Assembly: GCA_963506915.1 (NCBI GenBank)
Contig: CAUORE010000044.1
Span: 1 to 11,710 of the forward strand
Direction of reading: 5' to 3'
DNA length: 11,710 bases
From: JABCPE02 sp963506915
GTDB taxonomy: Bacteria; Bacteroidota; Bacteroidia; Flavobacteriales; Weeksellaceae
In this document: positions 6,785-11,710 of the stretch, one piece after another
Layout of the letters: each line of letters opens with the position of its first letter
How positions within the stretch are numbered: position 1 is the stretch's first letter
Translations under genes and position numbers: made by a program
Notes under the pieces: generated by a model
Seen by the model: only the letters and a program-made list of their open reading frames with translations
Told to the model about the DNA's origin: nothing
Database searches by the model: none

Positions 6785-6817
6785 GTGAATTTAGTCTAAT
6801 ATTTTCACGGCTTTTTT
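6785..6817 (+). terminator. Possible weak terminator of the UvrA paralogue
   Basis: GTGAA (6785-6789) can pair with TTCAC (6804-6808), with TTA/TAA pairing inside, followed by GGC and six T (6809-6817). The stem is short and lies within the 3' end of the convergent thioesterase gene, so this is tentative. Confidence 0.25.
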
Positions 6818-7177
6818 GTCCTCTCCAATCGCTACCAAGCTGAATTCTCCTAGGACACACAGCTCTCGGCGGTCGGCATACACCTCTTCGGAGAAGACCT
6901 CCACGCTTACTTTTAGGCTGGTGTTTCCTATGGATTTTACTTTACCGATGAATTCTACCAGTGAGCTTTCTGGCACAGGGTTTCGGAATTCTGTATGGTC
7001 GCACGCCTTTATTACAAAGGCTTTTCGCGCAAATCTCGTCGCGGTGATGAATGCCGTCTCTACCATCTGCTCCATGATAGCGCCGCCGAACATGGTTTCG
7101 TGGTGGTTGGCTATTTTAGGGAAAACCACTTTGAAAATTCGGGTTTCTGCGTTCTGTATTTTTTCTTCTAAATTCAT
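6791..7177 (-). CDS. Acyl-CoA thioesterase, single hotdog domain
   Basis: A 128-aa cytosolic protein of the YciA/BACH-type acyl-CoA hydrolase family, about the usual length for a single hotdog domain. Signatures are NHHETMFGGAIMEQM (24-38) leading into the central helix, AFITATRFARKAF (42-54), FRNPVPE (64-70), VGKV/GNTSLKVSVEVF-like strands (about 77-95) and a C-terminal EFSLVAIGED (111-120). The family hydrolyses acyl-CoA to free CoA and a fatty acid. One oddity: Haemophilus YciA has its catalytic Asp in FGGWIMSQMD; the aligned residue here is Val39, followed by Glu40. Either Glu40 takes over, or activity is altered. The stop codon is 8 bases from that of the convergent UvrA paralogue. It may be the last gene of the uvrA-led cluster (53 bases after the barrel gene) or use its own promoter. 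The substrate chain length cannot be told. Confidence 0.8.
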   Translation of the reverse strand: MNLEEKIQNAETRIFKVVFPKIANHHETMFGGAIMEQMVETAFITATRFARKAFVIKACDHTEFRNPVPESSLVEFIGKVKSIGNTSLKVSVEVFSEEVYADRRELCVLGEFSLVAIGEDKKAVKILD

Positions 7178-7219
7178 TTTTTAATGGAAGTTTTTATAGT
7201 TTTTAGGTTTAAAATTAAG

Positions 7220-7227
7220 CAAAAATA
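7220..7227 (-). promoter_or_regulatory. Possible -7 box for the thioesterase gene
   Basis: TATTTTTG on the minus strand (7227-7220) matches TAnnTTTG and lies 42 bases before the thioesterase ATG, just after the stop of the barrel gene. No clear -33 element is seen, so the thioesterase might instead rely on read-through. Confidence 0.25.
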
Positions 7228-7230
7228 TCA

Positions 7231-8022
7231 TTAAAATGAGAAGAAAACACCGCCTGTAAGCACTGTGTAGTGTTTTCGGATAGGGACAATCGGTTTTGTG
7301 TGGATGATGTTTTGATAAGAAAGCCATATTCCGAAGTGCTTCATTACGGAATGTTTTACATCTATACTATACGCGATGCGCGGGTTTTTTATGTTGCTGT
7401 CGGGTTTGAAATGCGTGTATCCGCTGGTAATAATATTCCATTTTTCACCGAAATTAAACTTAAAACTCGCAAATATCTGTCCTTTTATGCTCCTTTGCTG
7501 CTCCATTTTGTCCATATCCTGTGGATCTGGATTAGGAACGCCGTTGTAGTTCCATTTTTCGTATTCGTAGAAGAGACCTATTCCTGTGGAAAGTGTTACT
7601 TTACTCGTGCGGAAGATTCTATAGCGAGACTGGAGACCTCCTGCTGCGCGTATTTTCAGCCCTCGACTGGGTGCCCAGACAGCTTCTGCGAAAGGGTATA
7701 GCTCTATGGCTGGTCTCACCAAATAGCGGTATTCGGTGTGGATGTAGCCGTTGCTTACATTTAGTTTGTCGCCATAAGTAGAGAATTCCATCTGATTGAT
7801 AATCGTGATATACTTCTTTTTGTTGAGCAAGAAGTTAATATTTGCATTATTTTTAAAGTTAAAAACATTTTCTTTCTCCGTTTTGAAGTTGAGTTCTGGG
7901 GCGATGGTTCCCTGCACCGTCCGTGTAGAATCTATCGTATTTGCAATGCTTTCCGTGAAGATAATCTGCGAAAACAAAGGCATAGAAACTAAGATTAACA
8001 ATAATAAAAGCAGTCTTTTCAT
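7231..8022 (-). CDS. DUF481-like outer-membrane beta-barrel protein
   Basis: A 263-aa protein with a clear signal peptide (MKRLLLLLLILVSMPLFSQ, cleavage near residue 19). The mature part is a run of amphipathic, aromatic-rich strands: NVFNFKNNANINFLL, KYITIINQMEFS, YIHTEYRYLVRPAIELYPFAEA, VTLSTGIGLFYEYEKW, IKGQIFASFKFNFG, FGIWLSYQNII. It ends in HYTVLTGGVFFSF, and a terminal Phe is typical of BAM-assembled barrels. The pattern of paired strands with short turns resembles DUF481 (YdiY-like, 'salt-induced outer membrane protein'), but this is recognition by pattern rather than a unique motif. It is probably an outer-membrane protein; no ligand or channel function can be assigned. It is 39 bases downstream of the 8062-8790 gene on the same strand with no promoter match between them, so co-transcription is likely. 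Confidence 0.7.
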   Translation of the reverse strand: MKRLLLLLLILVSMPLFSQIIFTESIANTIDSTRTVQGTIAPELNFKTEKENVFNFKNNANINFLLNKKKYITIINQMEFSTYGDKLNVSNGYIHTEYRYLVRPAIELYPFAEAVWAPSRGLKIRAAGGLQSRYRIFRTSKVTLSTGIGLFYEYEKWNYNGVPNPDPQDMDKMEQQRSIKGQIFASFKFNFGEKWNIITSGYTHFKPDSNIKNPRIAYSIDVKHSVMKHFGIWLSYQNIIHTKPIVPIRKHYTVLTGGVFFSF

Positions 8023-8061
8023 TATAAAATAAATTTTTTCGGTGCGAGTATAATATTTTTC

Positions 8062-8790
8062 TTAGTATTCCTTCTTTTCGAGAGAGTATTCGCCGTAGGA
8101 ATGCGCCAAAGGATTGAAATCATATGGGTCTATTTCCTCCATCAGTAGAGGTTTCATTTTTTTTACTTTCTTTTTTACGGTTTCGGTTTTTCCGTTTTCA
8201 TCCGTGTAAGTGAAATGGTGCATTTTGGTGGAAAAATTAGTGCTGGTGGTTGATTCCTCGTGGGTTGCCCTGTGGAGGGAAGAACTTTCGTGTCCTATCA
8301 GCTCAAATCGGTTGTTCTGATAGCGGAAAACATAGGTGTCATTGCTTACCCACCAGCTGCCCGCGCTGTAGAAGAAGTAAAACTTGAACCAAATCGTGCC
8401 GTTTTTTTTGATTTCCATATCTAGGAAAGGCTCATCTAATGAAGAGTTTTGGTCTCCATTGATGATAAAATTATTATTTTGAAGCGCCAAATGATATCCG
8501 CCGCCTTTTTTCCCAAAGGTGATGCCCAGAATTCTGTAGGAATATTCTTTATTCATGAAATCATCAGGGATTTTGTATTTTTCTTTGCTCTCCAGTATGA
8601 AAACATAATCCGTGATGCCGTCCTTGTTGATGTCGCCATTTACACTGCCCATCAGTTTCCAGCCTTTTGGGATAAACTGGTCTAAATTGCTAACTTCTTT
8701 TTTCAGTTTAGGGTAATCTTCAAGACAGTCTTGAGCTGAAATTAGTCCTGAAACAAATAAAATGAGCGGTAATAATAATTTTTTTCTCAT
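8062..8790 (-). CDS. Exported protein with calcium-loop-like motif, function unknown
   Basis: A 242-aa protein with a signal peptide (MRKKLLLPLILFVSGLISAQ, cleavage after about residue 20). There is one Cys after cleavage (C22), but the preceding residues SAQD do not make a lipobox, so it is likely soluble in the periplasm or secreted. GDINKDGITDYVFILE (52-67) is the DxNxDGxxD calcium-binding loop typical of FG-GAP/VCBS-type and dockerin-like modules, here present once. The later parts carry NNNFIINGDQNSSLDEPFLD, an aromatic WFKFYFFYSAGSWWVSNDTYVFRY core (134-157) and a Lys-rich tail (about 200-213). I do not recognise the whole family. It starts 18 bases after the canonical uvrA stop codon, so it is very likely in one transcript with uvrA, even though an envelope protein has no obvious repair role. 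Confidence 0.65.
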   Translation of the reverse strand: MRKKLLLPLILFVSGLISAQDCLEDYPKLKKEVSNLDQFIPKGWKLMGSVNGDINKDGITDYVFILESKEKYKIPDDFMNKEYSYRILGITFGKKGGGYHLALQNNNFIINGDQNSSLDEPFLDMEIKKNGTIWFKFYFFYSAGSWWVSNDTYVFRYQNNRFELIGHESSSLHRATHEESTTSTNFSTKMHHFTYTDENGKTETVKKKVKKMKPLLMEEIDPYDFNPLAHSYGEYSLEKKEY

Positions 8791-8808
8791 GATTTTAATA
8801 TTTTTAAT

Positions 8809-11655
8809 TTATTGTTTCATTTCTTTTGCCAAGAATTTTCCTGTTATGGATTTCTTGTTTTTGATGATTTCTTCGGGTGTTCCTTCGGCTACGATTTTTC
8901 CGCCGTTTTTTCCGCCTTCTGGGCCGATGTCTATGATATGGTCGGCGAGTTTTATCACATCCAGATTGTGCTCTATGATGATGAACGAGTTTCCCAAATC
9001 CACCAGTCTGTTGATGGCATCCATCAGTATCTTTACATCCTCAAAATGAAGCCCTGTGGTAGGTTCATCCAAGATGTAGAGCGTGTTTCCTGTCTGTTTT
9101 TTGGAGAGTTCTGTGGCGAGTTTTATCCTCTGCGCTTCTCCACCCGAAAGCGTGGTAGACTGCTGTCCCAGCGAGATATATCCCAGCCCGACTTCCTGTA
9201 AGGTTTTCACTTTGTTGTAGATTTTGGGGATAGGCTGGAAGAATTCCACCGCTTCATCTATGGTCATCTCCAAGACATCAGAAATAGACTTGCCTTTGTA
9301 TCTTACTTCCAGAGTTTCCCTGTTAAAACGCTTTCCATTGCAGGTTTCGCAGTGGACATACACATCTGGGAGGAAATTCATTTCTATGACTTTCAGTCCG
9401 CCGCCTTGGCAGGTTTCGCATCTTCCTCCTTTTACATTAAAGGAAAATCTTCCTGGTTTGTAGCCTCGTATTTTCGCCTCTGGAAGCTCGGAAAAGAGTG
9501 TTCTGATATCTCCGAAAACACCTGTGTAAGTGGCAGGGTTGGAGCGTGGCGTTCTTCCGATAGGTGTTTGGTCTACATCTACTATTTTGTCAATGTTTTC
9601 CAGCCCTTCTATGGATTTATAGGGTAGAGGTTCCTGCGCAGCGCGGTAGAAATGCTTGTTGAGAATAGGGTAGAGCGTCCCATTGATAAGGGATGATTTC
9701 CCACTTCCAGAGATACCTGTAACGACCACTAATTTGCCCAAAGGAATTTCCAAATTTACATTTTTTAGGTTGTTTCCTGTGGCTCCTTTCAGCAGCAGTG
9801 AATTTCCGTTGCCGTGTCTTCGTTCTTTTGGAATTTCTAATTTTCTTTTGCCTGTGATGTAGTCAGCGGTAATGGTATCAGCCTTTAATAAATCCTTTGG
9901 TTTTCCCTGCCAAAGAACTTCGCCGCCGTGTTTTCCTGCTCTAGGGCCGATGTCTAAAACTTCATCCGCTTCTAAAATCATGTCTTTGTCATGCTCCACC
10001 ACTAAAACCGAATTTCCGATGTCGCGGAGGTTTTTCAGGGAATTGATTAGCCTTTCATTGTCCCGCTGATGGAGTCCAATGCTCGGTTCATCCAATATAT
10101 AAAGCACATTTACCAGCTGGGAGCCTATCTGTGTAGCCAGACGGATTCGCTGGGATTCGCCGCCAGAGAGGGTTTTAGAGCTTCTGCTGAGGCTGAGATA
10201 TTCCAAGCCGACATCCAGTAGAAATCTCAGTCTGGATTTTATTTCTTTTAGGATTTCGTAGGCGATAATTTTATTTTTGTCGGAGAAAGTATTTTCCACA
10301 TCATTCAGCCAGTCCATCAGGTCAGAAAGACTCAATGCAGCCACTTCAGCGATGTTTTTACCATCGATTTTAAAACTTAAACTTGATGCCTGAAGCCTTG
10401 CACCATTGCACTCTGGGCAGATTTGTTCCACCGTAAAATCGCGCTCTATCTGCGTGGCTCCGTAGTTTTCTTTATCTTCGATGATTTGTTCCAAATGGGA
10501 AATCAGTCCGTCAAATTCTATTTTTATCTTTTTGCTGATTCCAGCGTGTTTCAGTTCGCGTGTTTCTTGCAGGTGAATGCCGTTGTAGATGTAGTCCAGC
10601 GCTTCTGAAGAAATTTTCTCAAAAGGCGTATCCAGACTCTGTCCGTAAAGCTCTAAAATACTGCTAATCTGCGCCAAAACCCATTTGCTGAATTTATAAG
10701 TTTCCAAAGGTCTTAAAGCGCCTGCGGAGATGGATAGTTTTGGGTTTTCTACAAAGAAATCAGTATTGATTTTTTTTATCATCCCAAGTCCCTTGCAGTG
10801 CGGACAGCTTCCCTTCGGAGAATTGAAGGAAAAAGTGTTTGGCTCTGGCTGTGCGAGGGAAAGCCCAGTGTCTTCGTCCATTAGGTTTTTAGAGAAATAT
10901 TCTATTTCATCTGAACCGAATTTCTGTATTCCGATGACACCTTCGCCCATGTCTAAAGCCGTGCGGAGGGACTTCTCCATACGGGATTCGGTGGCGCTTT
11001 CGCCGATAATCCAGCGGTCTATAACGATGTCTATATCGTGGTTTTTGTATCGGTCAAGTTTTAAATCGTATTCAATGTCTTGCAGCTGCCCATCAATCCG
11101 AGCTTGGGCATAGCCTTTCTTTGCCATCTGCACGAAAAGTTCGTGGTAGTGTCCTTTTCTTGCACGGATTACAGGAGCGGTGAGCAGGACTTTTTCGTCT
11201 TTGTAGTTGGATTTTATCGCTTCTAAAATCTGCTCTTCTGTGTAGTTGACCAGCTTTCTGCCAGTGGTGAGCGAGTAGGCGTCTGAAACCCGCGCAAAGA
11301 GTAGCCGCAGGAAGTCGTAAAGCTCTGTAACGGTGCCTACTGTGGAGCGGGGATTTTTATTGGTCGTTTTCTGCTCGATGGCGATGACAGGGGAGAGCCC
11401 TTCTATCTTGTCCACATCAGGGCGTTCCAGACCACCCAAAAACTGACGGGCATAGGCGGAAAAAGTCTCAATGTAGCGGCGCTGTCCTTCGGCGAAGATG
11501 GTATCAAACGCGAGGGAAGATTTTCCGCTGCCAGAAAGCCCAGTGATGACTACCAGCTGGTTTCGGGGGATTTTGATATCGATGTTTTTCAGGTTGTGTT
11601 CGCGTGCTCCGTAGATTTCTATATATTCGTTTTGCTCCTTTTTCGGCTTTGACAT
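8809..11655 (-). CDS. uvrA: Excinuclease ABC subunit A (canonical)
   Basis: A 948-aa protein of normal UvrA length. UvrA is the DNA-damage sensor of nucleotide excision repair; a UvrA dimer finds lesions, loads UvrB and leaves. In order: Walker A GLSGSGKSS (39-47); the UvrB-contact region with PVIRARKGHYHEL (161-173) and ARIDGQLQDI (185-194); CPHC (284-287) and CPECNGARL (413-421); LSGGESQ (496-502); LDEPSIGLH (521-529); second Walker A GISGSGKSS (647-655); VDQTPIGRTPRSNPATYTG (693-711); zinc finger CETC (746-749) with CETC (769-772); LSGGEAQ (836-842); LDEPTTGLH (862-870). The CPxC pair that precedes FSFN in E. coli UvrA is absent (residues about 253-277). The ATG at 11655 gives the usual N-terminus just before YIEIYGAREHNLKNI. 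It appears to be the first gene of a minus-strand cluster with the exported, barrel and thioesterase genes. No LexA-type box was recognised. Confidence 0.95.
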   Translation of the reverse strand: MSKPKKEQNEYIEIYGAREHNLKNIDIKIPRNQLVVITGLSGSGKSSLAFDTIFAEGQRRYIETFSAYARQFLGGLERPDVDKIEGLSPVIAIEQKTTNKNPRSTVGTVTELYDFLRLLFARVSDAYSLTTGRKLVNYTEEQILEAIKSNYKDEKVLLTAPVIRARKGHYHELFVQMAKKGYAQARIDGQLQDIEYDLKLDRYKNHDIDIVIDRWIIGESATESRMEKSLRTALDMGEGVIGIQKFGSDEIEYFSKNLMDEDTGLSLAQPEPNTFSFNSPKGSCPHCKGLGMIKKINTDFFVENPKLSISAGALRPLETYKFSKWVLAQISSILELYGQSLDTPFEKISSEALDYIYNGIHLQETRELKHAGISKKIKIEFDGLISHLEQIIEDKENYGATQIERDFTVEQICPECNGARLQASSLSFKIDGKNIAEVAALSLSDLMDWLNDVENTFSDKNKIIAYEILKEIKSRLRFLLDVGLEYLSLSRSSKTLSGGESQRIRLATQIGSQLVNVLYILDEPSIGLHQRDNERLINSLKNLRDIGNSVLVVEHDKDMILEADEVLDIGPRAGKHGGEVLWQGKPKDLLKADTITADYITGKRKLEIPKERRHGNGNSLLLKGATGNNLKNVNLEIPLGKLVVVTGISGSGKSSLINGTLYPILNKHFYRAAQEPLPYKSIEGLENIDKIVDVDQTPIGRTPRSNPATYTGVFGDIRTLFSELPEAKIRGYKPGRFSFNVKGGRCETCQGGGLKVIEMNFLPDVYVHCETCNGKRFNRETLEVRYKGKSISDVLEMTIDEAVEFFQPIPKIYNKVKTLQEVGLGYISLGQQSTTLSGGEAQRIKLATELSKKQTGNTLYILDEPTTGLHFEDVKILMDAINRLVDLGNSFIIIEHNLDVIKLADHIIDIGPEGGKNGGKIVAEGTPEEIIKNKKSITGKFLAKEMKQ

Positions 11656-11678
11656 TCTTATTAGATTTAATAATCCTA

Positions 11679-11697
11679 CAAATTTACAACAAAATTA
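11679..11697 (-). promoter_or_regulatory. Two overlapping-range -7 boxes upstream of uvrA
   Basis: On the minus strand TAATTTTG (11697-11690) and TAAATTTG (11686-11679) both match TAnnTTTG and lie 24-42 bases before the uvrA ATG. The -33 element for the first box would fall beyond the window; none is seen for the second. They suggest that uvrA has its own promoter here. Confidence 0.4.
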
Positions 11698-11710
11698 TGC
11701 TACTCTGCGC

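Noticed and set aside
7270..7701. 143-aa plus-strand frame opposite the beta-barrel gene
   Set aside because: It is antisense to a gene with a clear signal peptide and strand pattern; the translation has no motif.
8812..9201. 129-aa and other plus-strand frames opposite uvrA
   Set aside because: These are shadows of a highly conserved gene, whose moderate G+C allows long antisense frames.

Overview
The window looks like chromosomal DNA from a Bacteroidota bacterium, most likely class Flavobacteriia. The evidence is its low G+C in non-coding DNA, repeated TAnnTTTG boxes (the Bacteroidota -7 promoter element) just upstream of genes, starts without clear Shine-Dalgarno sites, many exported proteins ending signal peptides in SAQ/FSQ/ANA-Q, and UvrA proteins of the Bacteroidota kind. 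The genus cannot be fixed from the sequence. No RNA genes, insertion sequences, CRISPR arrays or phage genes were seen, and no stretch over 300 bases lacks a gene.

Left part (1-3.9 kb), all on the minus strand. A 5' part of an SGNH/GDSL-type envelope hydrolase runs off the left edge. Upstream of it is a small secreted GH73-type peptidoglycan hydrolase with its own terminator and promoter. Next comes a BrnQ branched-chain amino acid carrier. Then there is an AT-rich pair of lipoprotein genes (46 and 224 aa, 5 bases apart), with a 16-base perfect palindrome in their leader and a strong hairpin beyond their 3' end. The two lipoproteins are unrecognised and are the most foreign-looking or fast-evolving part of the window.

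Right part (4-11.7 kb). A plus-strand UvrA paralogue (926 aa) faces a minus-strand cluster: canonical uvrA (948 aa), an exported protein with a calcium-loop-like motif, a DUF481-like outer-membrane barrel, and a small hotdog acyl-CoA thioesterase, with gaps of 18, 39 and 53 bases. The paralogue and the thioesterase converge with only 8 bases between stop codons. Two UvrA genes in one 8-kb neighbourhood is the most notable arrangement. The canonical copy should serve UvrABC nucleotide excision repair. The paralogue keeps both ATPase sites and the C-terminal zinc finger but diverges in the region where UvrA contacts UvrB and at several DNA-binding-side motifs, so it may have a different partner or substrate.

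I did not find a clearly new multi-gene system. The best candidates for new biology are the divergent UvrA paralogue, the palindrome-led lipoprotein pair, and the thioesterase whose expected catalytic Asp is Val.
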